Assembly (NCBI GenBank): GCA_030150565.1
Contig: JASLFR010000056.1
Span: 1-8,947, forward strand
Direction of reading: 5' to 3'
Length of the DNA: 8,947 nt
DNA from: Cardiobacteriales bacterium
GTDB lineage: Bacteria; Pseudomonadota; Gammaproteobacteria; Cardiobacteriales; Wohlfahrtiimonadaceae
Shown here: one piece after another, positions 1-6,208 of the stretch
Layout of the letters: the number at the start of each line of letters is the position of its first letter
Numbering within the stretch: position 1 is the stretch's first letter
The notes under the pieces: model-generated
What the model was told of the DNA's origin: nothing
Seen by the model: only the letters and a program-made list of their open reading frames with translations
The model's database searches: none
Translations under genes and position numbers: made by a program

Positions 1-320
1 CCAAGATAAGCGACATTGAGCGGCTTCTCCATCGAAAGACAGACAGACATAATTTCACGAAAAAGGCGGGCGATCTCAACATCACTAATCGGCCCCTCAT
101 TTTGCGCCATCTTATCAGCAAGAATCTGCGCTTCCCGCTCAGGGCGGTACATCTCTGTATCTCCCGCTGCGATCTTAATTGCGCCGATTGCTTCTGCTGC
201 GGTTGCACGCTCATTGAGAAGTTTCAATATTGCTCGGTCACAGCGGTCGATTATTTGACGATAGTGATCAATATCCTGTTTTACATCATTTTCACGCTCA
301 GTGCTCTTTTGCGTACTCAT
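1..320 (-). CDS. pheA: P-protein PheA, N-terminal part (chorismate mutase domain; runs off the window)
   Basis: Bifunctional chorismate mutase/prephenate dehydratase, a cytoplasmic enzyme converting chorismate to prephenate and then phenylpyruvate for phenylalanine synthesis. Only the first 107 residues are here, read on the minus strand from the ATG at 320-318. The chorismate mutase (AroQ) helices cover about residues 16-98. By alignment from memory to E. coli chorismate mutase, the catalytic residues are present as R21, R38, K49, R62 and E63. The stretch YRPEREAQIL (58-67), then GPISD and LFREIMSVCLSMEKPL, is typical of Pseudomonas-like P-proteins. The fragment ends in LNVAYLG, which opens the prephenate dehydratase domain. 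A GGGAAG ribosome binding site lies a few bases before the ATG. The gene is divergent from yrdA. The dehydratase and ACT regulatory domains are expected beyond position 1 but cannot be seen. Confidence 0.93.
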   Translation of the reverse strand, partial: MSTQKSTERENDVKQDIDHYRQIIDRCDRAILKLLNERATAAEAIGAIKIAAGDTEMYRPEREAQILADKMAQNEGPISDVEIARLFREIMSVCLSMEKPLNVAYL

Positions 321-337
321 TCTTCTTCCCGTAATAT

Positions 338-343
338 TATAAT
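338..343 (+). promoter_or_regulatory. Possible -10 element for yrdA
   Basis: A perfect TATAAT at 338-343 lies about 85 bases upstream of the yrdA start. No good -35 hexamer is found at 16-18 bases (the nearest, ACTCAT at 315-320, is poor) and there is no TGn extension. The overlapping ATTATA also reads as TATAAT on the minus strand (341-336), but that is too close to the pheA start to leave room for its ribosome binding site. On the minus strand a weak alternative for pheA is TAGACA (408-403) with TATACC (387-382) and a short 15-base spacer. Both assignments are tentative. Confidence 0.3.
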
Positions 344-348
344 AGATA

Positions 349-377
349 GGGTACTCCTCAAGGAGGGTAGCTCCTCA
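349..377. repeat. Imperfect tandem repeat in the pheA-yrdA intergenic region
   Basis: GGGTACTCCTCA (349-360) is followed after the 4-base spacer AGGA by GGGTAGCTCCTCA (365-377). The copies differ by one inserted G. Inside the pair, AGGAG (361-365) and CTCCT (371-375) can form a small hairpin with loop GGTAG. The pair lies between divergent start codons, so it could be a two-site operator or leader structure. No regulator is identified. Confidence 0.6.
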
Positions 378-425
378 TTAAGGTATAGAAAGCATAAAAA
401 AATGTCTACAAAAAGGAAGGCGATC

Positions 426-968
426 ATGGCTCGACAGATTATTACGTTTGAAGGGGCGACCCCACAATTGGGTGAGCGAGTTTTTGTCGCCCAATCAGCA
501 GAGATTATTGGGCGCGTTACAATTGGGGATGATGCCTCTATCTGGCCAAAAGTTGTGATTCGGGGTGATGTGAATGAGATCACCATCGGGGCACGAACCA
601 ATCTGCAAGATGGGGTGATCGTTCATGTGGCTAATGAGAAGGTGGATGGGCATGGGTACGCCACTATTATTGAATCGGATGTGACAGTTGGTCACGGCGC
701 GCTTCTTCACGGCTGTTACATTGGGGAGGGGGCGTTGATTGGGATGAGGGCGACATTGATGGATGGCTCTCGGGTAGAAAAAAATGGCATTTTAGGGGCA
801 GGTGCGCTGCTCGGTCCTAATAAAGTTGTAGGGGAGGGGGAGGTCTGGGTTGGGGCTCCTGCAAGGCGTGTTCGTACCTTATCGATGGAGGAGCGGGAAG
901 AGCTCTACCAATCAGCGGCTCAATATGTGATTTTGAAAGATCGGTATCGCGCTGAAAAAGCACTTTAA
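426..968 (+). CDS. yrdA: Gamma carbonic anhydrase family protein, YrdA-like
   Basis: A 180-residue left-handed parallel beta-helix (hexapeptide repeat) protein of the YrdA/CaiE/PaaY gamma-carbonic anhydrase-like family, normally a cytoplasmic trimer binding zinc or another metal between subunits. Repeats such as AEIIGRVTIGDDASIWPKVV, ITIGARTNLQDGVIVH and GCYIGEGALIG fill about residues 13-145. The three expected metal-ligand histidines are H67 (VIVH), H90 (TVGH) and H95 (LLHGC). The RGDVN (46-50) and NLQDG (59-63) motifs match the family. The C-terminal APARRVRTLSMEE followed by a helix is also typical, and length is close to E. coli YrdA. The ATG at 426 is chosen because AAGGAAGG (413-420) lies at ideal spacing. 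An in-frame ATG at 402 would add eight residues but has a poor ribosome binding site. Carbonic anhydrase activity is unproven for many members. Confidence 0.93.
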   Translation: MARQIITFEGATPQLGERVFVAQSAEIIGRVTIGDDASIWPKVVIRGDVNEITIGARTNLQDGVIVHVANEKVDGHGYATIIESDVTVGHGALLHGCYIGEGALIGMRATLMDGSRVEKNGILGAGALLGPNKVVGEGEVWVGAPARRVRTLSMEEREELYQSAAQYVILKDRYRAEKAL

Positions 969-994
969 TTGAATCAATGAGAAACGGTGCATTC

Positions 995-1024
995 TTAGCA
1001 TATTTTATGCAAAAAGGATATAAT
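995..1024 (+). promoter_or_regulatory. Probable promoter of the pilH-like gene (and possibly dnaN-recF)
   Basis: A perfect TATAAT at 1019-1024 is preceded by TTAGCA (995-1000, 4 of 6 matches to TTGACA) with an 18-base spacer. The spacer contains a small palindrome, GCATA-TTT-TATGC (998-1010), that could be an operator. Transcription would start near 1031, in front of a TCTCCC/GGGAGA stem-loop (1030-1047), leaving a leader of about 60 bases. No stronger promoter is seen before dnaN, so this one may drive the downstream genes as well. Confidence 0.55.
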
Positions 1025-1029
1025 GGCGC

Positions 1030-1047
1030 TCTCCCTTTTATGGGAGA
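1030..1047 (+). other. Stem-loop at the predicted 5' end of the pilH-like mRNA
   Basis: TCTCCC (1030-1035) pairs with GGGAGA (1042-1047) around a 6-base loop TTTTAT. It is followed by AAAACC rather than a T-run, so it is not a terminator for yrdA. Its position right at the predicted transcription start suggests a 5' mRNA-stabilising hairpin, which is an inference only. Confidence 0.4.
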
Positions 1048-1094
1048 AAACCGAGGGTAGACGGATTTTAATCAAATATTGATAAGTGAAGAAT

Positions 1095-1460
1095 ATGGCG
1101 AAAGTATTAGTGGTGGATGACTCAAAAGTCCAAAAAATTACAATGCAAGAGTATCTTGTTGCAATGGGGCATCAAGTGGTCGAGGCGAGTAATGGTAATG
1201 AAGGGGTTGAGATGGCTGAAAAAGAGCGTCCTGACCTTATTTTGATGGATATCATTATGCCCGATCTGAATGGGTTTCAAGCGGTTCGTAAATTGAAGCG
1301 ACTCGATACAGTGAAGCACATTCCTGTTATTATGGTGAGCACTAAGAGTATGCGGGTTGATCAGATCTGGGCGCAACGACAAGGGGCGGCAGATTACATT
1401 ACAAAACCGATTGACCGAAAAGAGTTTGAAGAAAAAGTTAGTAAATATATCATTAAGTAA
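1095..1460 (+). CDS. pilH: PilH-like single-domain response regulator
   Basis: A 121-residue stand-alone CheY-type receiver with no output domain. The acidic pocket is D8/D9 (VLVVDDS), the phospho-acceptor is D52 (LILMDIIMP), the switch residue is S82 (IMVS), the aromatic switch is Y101 and the conserved lysine is K104 (YITKP). The MDIIMPDLNGFQAVRKL segment and WAQRQGAADYITKPID closely match the style of PilH of the Pil-Chp twitching-motility system, whose usual length is also about 121 residues; this comparison is from memory. No kinase or pil gene is in the window. The start is taken as ATG 1095, giving the usual MAKVLVVDD beginning. An in-frame GTG at 1086 would add three residues, and neither has a strong ribosome binding site. 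The gene lies 34 bases before dnaN, where dnaA is usually found, and may share its transcript. PilH is the best guess; another CheY-like role cannot be excluded. Confidence 0.85.
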   Translation: MAKVLVVDDSKVQKITMQEYLVAMGHQVVEASNGNEGVEMAEKERPDLILMDIIMPDLNGFQAVRKLKRLDTVKHIPVIMVSTKSMRVDQIWAQRQGAADYITKPIDRKEFEEKVSKYIIK

Positions 1461-1494
1461 TCGATAGTTATCAAATTATAAGGTTTACCATTTC

Positions 1495-2595
1495 ATGAAA
1501 TTAACCATTCAGCGCGAAGAGTTATTGACGCCTCTTCAGGCGATTATTGGCGTGATTGATCGTTCTCAAACAATGCCTGTGTTGGCGAATGTCAAATGTG
1601 TCGCGAGTGATGATGAATTGATTCTCACGACCACAGATCTTGAGATTGAGCTAACCTGTGCGCTTCCCCATATTCCAATTGAATCAGGTTCTACCACTCT
1701 TCCAGCCCGTAAGCTTGTAGATATTTTAAAAGCGTTACCGCTCCATTCAGAGGTCAATATTACTGTTGAGGAGGAGCGAGCAACGATTACTGCAGGGCGC
1801 TCCCGCTTTGTGTTGAGTTGTCTTCCTGCGACTGAATTTCCCGTTCTTGATGATCTTATCTTCGATACCACGTTAACTCTACCTAAACGTGATCTTCGCC
1901 GTATTATCGAAAAGGTGAGCTTCTCTATGGCGGTGAATGATGTCCGCTTCTTCTTAAATGGGATGCTGCTCGATATTAAGAATGAGAAAGTGGCTGGTGT
2001 GACTACCGATGGTCACCGCCTCTCCGCTACTTATCTTACGCTTCCTGAATCTACCGAGATGGAGCGCCAAATCATTATTCCCCGTAAAGCGATCGATGAG
2101 CTCTTGAAATTGGTGGAGAATGAGTCTGCTCCCCTCCATCTTGAGTTGAGTGATAATCATCTACGGGTGGAGCTAGGTGGCATCACTTTCACCACAAAAT
2201 TGATCGATGGAAAATTCCCCGATTATCGCCGAGTGATTCCTGAGTTGGGTGATCTTATCGTTGTTGCGGATCGTTTAGGATTGATTGAAGCGCTTCAGCG
2301 GGCATCTGTCCTCTCTCAAGAGCGTTTTAGAGGGATTCGATTCACCCTTTCAGAGTTTCTCCTTAAACTTAATGTGAATAATCCTGAGCAAGAGCAGGCG
2401 GAAGAGGAGATTGAGGTGAATTATCAAGGGGAGGAGTTTGCCACTGCCTTTAACGTCACCTATCTGATCGATGCGTTGCGTGCACTTGATGATGATATGG
2501 TTCGCTTAAGTTTTACCGCTATCAATTCAAGCTGTCTGATTCAAAATTCAGAAGGGGAAGAGTCGCAATATGTTGTGATGCCGATGCGCCTTTAA
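1495..2595 (+). CDS. dnaN: DNA polymerase III subunit beta (sliding clamp)
   Basis: The beta clamp forms a head-to-tail dimeric ring around DNA and tethers Pol III and other clamp-binding proteins. The product is 366 residues, the same length as E. coli DnaN, and is built of three similar domains (about 1-125, 126-250 and 251-366). Recognisable segments are ARKLVDILKALP (71-82), GRSRFVLSCLPATEFP (101-116), DVRFFLNGMLL (149-159), TDGHRL (171-176), FPDYRRVIP (241-249), NNPEQEQAEEE and the C-terminal VMPMRL (361-366). The protein-binding pocket residues (R175, L176, P242, R246, M362) are kept. The ribosome binding site is weak: only AAGG lies upstream, about 11 bases from the ATG. The gene follows the pilH-like gene and precedes recF by 12 bases, so co-transcription with recF is likely. 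Confidence 0.98.
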   Translation: MKLTIQREELLTPLQAIIGVIDRSQTMPVLANVKCVASDDELILTTTDLEIELTCALPHIPIESGSTTLPARKLVDILKALPLHSEVNITVEEERATITAGRSRFVLSCLPATEFPVLDDLIFDTTLTLPKRDLRRIIEKVSFSMAVNDVRFFLNGMLLDIKNEKVAGVTTDGHRLSATYLTLPESTEMERQIIIPRKAIDELLKLVENESAPLHLELSDNHLRVELGGITFTTKLIDGKFPDYRRVIPELGDLIVVADRLGLIEALQRASVLSQERFRGIRFTLSEFLLKLNVNNPEQEQAEEEIEVNYQGEEFATAFNVTYLIDALRALDDDMVRLSFTAINSSCLIQNSEGEESQYVVMPMRL

Positions 2596-2607
2596 TCGGG
2601 AGAGATA

Positions 2608-3693
2608 GTGATTATTCGCTCTTTAGCAACGACACAATTTCGTAATCTTGCGGAGCAGAAGCTGCAGTTTCATCCGCAGATCAATATTATTTTTGGACAG
2701 AACGCCTCAGGAAAGAGCTCTCTTCTTGAGGCGCTCTTTTTTTTGGGGAATACTCGCTCTTTTCGAACGCATCGATTACAGCAGTTGGCCCATTTCGATG
2801 CCCCCTTTTTTCGCCTAGTGGCAGCGCTCGATGATGGAGGGGGAGAAGAGATTTTAGGTATTGAGCGAAATGAGGACTCCTTTCTGATTCGGCTCAATGG
2901 GGTATCGCTTAATCGCCGTTCTGAATTAGCAAAGCGTCTCCCTATTCTCTTTGTTGGGCCTGATTCTGGAGTACTGCTTGCTCAGTCTCCTCAACATCGT
3001 CGGCAGTTTCTTGATTGGGGGCTTTTTCAGAATGATGAGCAGTACCACTCCATTTGGCTTCGTTATGAGAAATCTCGCAAACAGCGTAATGCTGCGCTCC
3101 GTCTTCAATATCCTGATGGAGTATTGGCGGGGCTTGAACAACCCCTTGCTGAATCGGGAATGGCGATTACAGAGGCGAGAATCGATTTTATTGAGGCGTT
3201 ATCGGAGCGAATCTCCCACTATCTCACCCTCTTCATTGGGGAAGGGGAGTGGAAGCTCCATTATCGAAAAGGGTTTAGCGAGAAGAATTTAGAGGGGCAG
3301 TATGCAAATCATAGAGAGAGTGAGCGTAAGCAAGGATTTACCCATTCAGGCCCCCATCGAGCCGATTTTGTACTCTTAAGAGATGGGATCTCTGTCGCTG
3401 ATTTCTTCTCACGCGGGCAGATGAAGCTAGCAACGATCGCCTTAACCTTAGCTCAGATCGATTACTACTACCACCATAAGGGGAAGCGGACGATTCTTCT
3501 TTTTGATGATTTAAGTGCAGAGCTCGATCAGGAGCGGCGCAAGATTTTATTAGAGAGATTATTAGCTCTCGAGACTCAACTTTTTATCACTCTTCTTGAG
3601 TTAGAAGAATTTCCAGAAGGGGCCCAAAAAGCGTTGGAATTAGGGGGCTTTGTCTATCAACTTTCCCACGGAAAATCAGAAAAAATGGTATAA
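2608..3693 (+). CDS. recF: DNA replication/repair protein RecF
   Basis: RecF is an SMC/ABC-like ATPase that works with RecO and RecR to load RecA at single-strand gaps and stalled forks. At 361 residues it has the usual length. The Walker A motif is GQNASGKSS (30-38), the ABC signature is SRGQMK (268-273) and the Walker B is ILLFDDLSAELD (about 296-307). The N-terminal FRNL (11-14) and the internal GPHRADF are family hallmarks. The start is GTG at 2608, supported by GGGAGAG (2598-2604) at good spacing and by the position of FRNL relative to E. coli RecF. It lies 12 bases after dnaN. The gyrB -10 hexamer (3689-3694) overlaps the TAA stop, so the last codons also serve as promoter sequence. Confidence 0.97.
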   Translation: MIIRSLATTQFRNLAEQKLQFHPQINIIFGQNASGKSSLLEALFFLGNTRSFRTHRLQQLAHFDAPFFRLVAALDDGGGEEILGIERNEDSFLIRLNGVSLNRRSELAKRLPILFVGPDSGVLLAQSPQHRRQFLDWGLFQNDEQYHSIWLRYEKSRKQRNAALRLQYPDGVLAGLEQPLAESGMAITEARIDFIEALSERISHYLTLFIGEGEWKLHYRKGFSEKNLEGQYANHRESERKQGFTHSGPHRADFVLLRDGISVADFFSRGQMKLATIALTLAQIDYYYHHKGKRTILLFDDLSAELDQERRKILLERLLALETQLFITLLELEEFPEGAQKALELGGFVYQLSHGKSEKMV

Positions 3694-3694
3694 T
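3686..3694 (+). promoter_or_regulatory. Extended -10 promoter for gyrB, overlapping the recF stop codon
   Basis: TGG followed directly by a perfect TATAAT (3689-3694) makes an extended -10 element. The recF stop TAA (3691-3693) is inside the hexamer. No good -35 is visible, as expected when a TGn extension compensates. The start site would be near 3701, giving a leader of about 36 bases before the gyrB ATG. This would let gyrB be transcribed separately from dnaN-recF, for example in response to supercoiling. Confidence 0.6.
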
Positions 3695-3736
3695 ATCTGG
3701 CTGAATTAGGTAAAAATTTAAGCATGAGGTATTAGC

Positions 3737-6130
3737 ATGACAACAGAGAGTCAATCTCCGAGTATCAAGGTGTTACGAGGGCTCGATGCAGTACGTAAGC
3801 GCCCAGGCATGTATATTGGAGATACCGATGATGGCACCGGTCTTCACCATATGGTTTTTGAGGTGGTTGATAATGCCATCGATGAGGCGTTAGCGGGGCA
3901 TTGTGACGATATTTCTGTCACGATTCATCTCGATAACTCGATTACTGTTGTTGATAATGGTCGCGGAATCCCTGTTGAGATTCATCCTGAAGAGGGGGTC
4001 TCTTCGGCGCAGGTGGTGATGACCGTTCTTCATGCGGGTGGAAAGTTTGAAGATAATGCGATTTCAGGGGGGCTTCACGGTGTTGGGGTCTCTGTTGTTA
4101 ACGCTCTCTCCTCCTCTTTAACGATGACGATCCATAAAGATGGCAAGATTCATCAGCAGGAGTATCAGTTAGGGGAGCCCCAATATCCTCTAAAAGTGAT
4201 TGGGGAGACGGATAGGAGTGGAACAACTATCCACTTTAAACCGAGTGAGGAGGTCTTCACCAATATCGATTTTGAGTTCGATATCCTCTTTAAACGTCTA
4301 CGTGAGCTCGCCTTCCTCAATTCAGGACTCCGTATTGTGTTAAAAGATGAGCGGAGTGAGCGGGAGGAGATCTTCGATTATGAGGGGGGAATTCAAGCTT
4401 ACGTCGAGCTGATTAATAAAAATCGAGCGGCGATCCATAACACAATCTTCTACTGTGATAATCAGAAAGATAATATCAGTGTAGAGATTGCACTACAGTG
4501 GACCGATAGTTACCAAGAGAGTGTCTTCTGCTATACCAATAATATTCCTCAAAGTGATGGAGGAACTCACTTAGCTGGTTTTAGAGCGGCAATGACACGC
4601 ACCCTCAACCGCTATATGCAGGAGGAGGGGCTTTTAAAGAAGGCGAAGGTAACTACTACAGGGGATGATGCGCGGGAAGGATTAACGGCGATCATCTCAG
4701 TGAAGATTCCAGGGCCAAAATTCTCCTCTCAGACAAAAGAGAAGCTCGTTTCAAGTGAAGTACGCCCTGTTGTTGAGGGGATTCTCTCCGAACGTTTAGA
4801 GGAGTTTCTCCTTGAGCGTCCTGATGATGCAAAAGCGATCACTACTAAGATTATTGATGCAGCTACCGCAAGAGAAGCGGCACGTAAAGCACGAGATAAT
4901 ACCCGCCGTAAGAGTGCACTCGATATTGCTGGTCTTCCTGGAAAGCTTGCAGATTGTCAGGAGAAAGATCCTGCGCTCTCAGAGCTCTTTATTGTGGAAG
5001 GGGACTCTGCGGGGGGCTCTGCAAAACAGGGAAGAAGTCGCCGATTCCAAGCGATTTTACCCCTTAAAGGGAAGATTCTTAACGTAGAGCGTGCCCGTTT
5101 TGATCGTATTATTCAGTCAGCAGAGATTGGAACGCTCATTACAGCGTTAGGGTGTGGAATTGGGCGTGATGAGTATGATCCTGATAAGTTGCGCTATCAC
5201 CGCATCGTCATTATGACGGATGCCGATGTGGATGGTGCCCATATTCGTACCCTGCTCTTAACCTTCTTCTATCGACAGATGCGTGAGCTTGTGGAGCGTG
5301 GGCATATCTATATCGCTCAACCCCCTCTCTATAAAGTGAAGCGGGGGCGTCAAGAGACCTATATTAAAGATGATGAGGAGTTGACGCTCTATTTCCTCAA
5401 CAGTGCGCTTGAGAATGGTACATTCCACGTTTCAGAAGGGGCGCCAGCACTCCCTCAAGTTCAGGTTGAAGCGTTAGCGAAGCGACTTTTGAAGGTAGAG
5501 GAGATTATTGCTCGTCTTACCCATCGACTGCCAGAAGTGGCGCTCTATCAACTCCTCTCAATGCCCCGCTTGACTCAGGAAGCGCTCCTTAAAGGGGATG
5601 TGAAAGAGTGGATGGAGAAGCTTGGCAAGGCGCTCAATAGTGATCAGAGTGAAGGTTCGATGCAGTATCGCCTCTCTTTTGATGATGAACACTCCCGCAT
5701 TGTGATTACAACGACCCGCTTCAATATTGATGAGCATTACTATATTGATGCCCGCTTTATTGGATCCCATGAGTATGAGCAGATCGCTAAATTAGCAGAA
5801 TCTCTATTGGAGATTATGGATGAGGGGGCGCATGTTCAGCGTGGGGAAAAATCCTTGAGTATCGAGACCTTTAAAGAGGGGATCGATTGGCTCATTGAAG
5901 AGGCAAAACGAGGACAGCAGATCTCTCGTTATAAAGGTCTTGGGGAGATGAATGCTGAACAACTTTGGGAGACAACGATGGATCCCGATTCACGCCGTTT
6001 ACTGCAAGTGAAGGTTGAAGATGCTGTTAAAGCGGATGAGGTCTTTACGATGTTAATGGGGGATGAGGTTGAGCCTCGCCGTGAGTTTATTGAGGAGAAT
6101 GCACAGCTTGTTGGTAACTTGGATGTATAG
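3737..6130 (+). CDS. gyrB: DNA gyrase subunit B
   Basis: The ATPase and TOPRIM subunit of the type IIA topoisomerase that introduces negative supercoils as GyrA2GyrB2. It has 797 residues (E. coli 804). The GHKL ATPase domain shows the N-box EVVDNAIDEA (42-51, catalytic E42, Mg-ligand N46), DNGRGIP (73-79), GGLHGVGVS (111-119) and the transducer lysine segment PKFSSQTKEK (327-336). The TOPRIM domain has EGDSAGGSAKQG (421-432) and DADVDG (495-500), and the C-terminal tail has RYKGLGEMNAEQLWETTMDP (731-750). Positions matching E. coli quinolone sites D426 and K447 are wild type (D423, K444). The residue matching the aminocoumarin contact R136 is a lysine (K134). It carries the roughly 170-residue insert between TOPRIM and tail seen in Gram-negative GyrB. 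GAGGT (3726-3730) is the ribosome binding site; a terminator follows. Confidence 0.98.
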   Translation: MTTESQSPSIKVLRGLDAVRKRPGMYIGDTDDGTGLHHMVFEVVDNAIDEALAGHCDDISVTIHLDNSITVVDNGRGIPVEIHPEEGVSSAQVVMTVLHAGGKFEDNAISGGLHGVGVSVVNALSSSLTMTIHKDGKIHQQEYQLGEPQYPLKVIGETDRSGTTIHFKPSEEVFTNIDFEFDILFKRLRELAFLNSGLRIVLKDERSEREEIFDYEGGIQAYVELINKNRAAIHNTIFYCDNQKDNISVEIALQWTDSYQESVFCYTNNIPQSDGGTHLAGFRAAMTRTLNRYMQEEGLLKKAKVTTTGDDAREGLTAIISVKIPGPKFSSQTKEKLVSSEVRPVVEGILSERLEEFLLERPDDAKAITTKIIDAATAREAARKARDNTRRKSALDIAGLPGKLADCQEKDPALSELFIVEGDSAGGSAKQGRSRRFQAILPLKGKILNVERARFDRIIQSAEIGTLITALGCGIGRDEYDPDKLRYHRIVIMTDADVDGAHIRTLLLTFFYRQMRELVERGHIYIAQPPLYKVKRGRQETYIKDDEELTLYFLNSALENGTFHVSEGAPALPQVQVEALAKRLLKVEEIIARLTHRLPEVALYQLLSMPRLTQEALLKGDVKEWMEKLGKALNSDQSEGSMQYRLSFDDEHSRIVITTTRFNIDEHYYIDARFIGSHEYEQIAKLAESLLEIMDEGAHVQRGEKSLSIETFKEGIDWLIEEAKRGQQISRYKGLGEMNAEQLWETTMDPDSRRLLQVKVEDAVKADEVFTMLMGDEVEPRREFIEENAQLVGNLDV

Positions 6131-6156
6131 TCACCTCTAAAATAATTGTTTAAGAT

Positions 6157-6182
6157 AAGCCTCTCATTAGAGAGGCTTTTTT
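6157..6182 (+). terminator. Rho-independent terminator after gyrB
   Basis: A perfect 9-base stem AAGCCTCTC (6157-6165) / GAGAGGCTT (6170-6178) with loop ATTA is followed by a run of six T (6177-6182). AAGAT (6152-6156) and ATCTT (6184-6188) could extend it. It lies 26 bases after the gyrB stop and should end the dnaN-recF-gyrB transcript. Confidence 0.9.
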
Positions 6183-6185
6183 AAT

Positions 6186-6200
6186 CTTTAAAATTTAAAG
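6186..6200. repeat. Perfect palindrome before mnmC
   Basis: CTTTAAA (6186-6192) and TTTAAAG (6194-6200) flank a central A. The right arm overlaps the start of the mnmC ribosome binding site (GAGGT, 6200-6204). It could be a protein-binding site or a weak RNA hairpin that masks translation. An AT-rich palindrome of this kind can also arise by chance. Confidence 0.45.
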
Positions 6201-6208
6201 AGGTAACG

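Noticed and set aside
358..378. Possible six-codon leader peptide (MRSYPP) before pheA on the minus strand, as in attenuation control
   Set aside because: It has no phenylalanine codons, no ribosome binding site and no terminator/antiterminator pair after it, so there is no case for attenuation.
102..425. Upstream extension of the gamma carbonic anhydrase reading frame by 108 residues
   Set aside because: The extension runs antisense through pheA and the divergent intergenic region. The ATG at 426 has a strong ribosome binding site and gives the family's normal length.
969..1094. Chromosomal origin (oriC) upstream of dnaN
   Set aside because: There is no cluster of TTATNCACA-type DnaA boxes and no long AT-rich unwinding region; the gap is only about 125 bases and is explained by a promoter and leader.
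2951..3292. 113-residue plus-strand reading frame inside recF
   Set aside because: It lies wholly within recF in another frame, lacks a ribosome binding site and shows no recognisable motif, so it is a chance frame.
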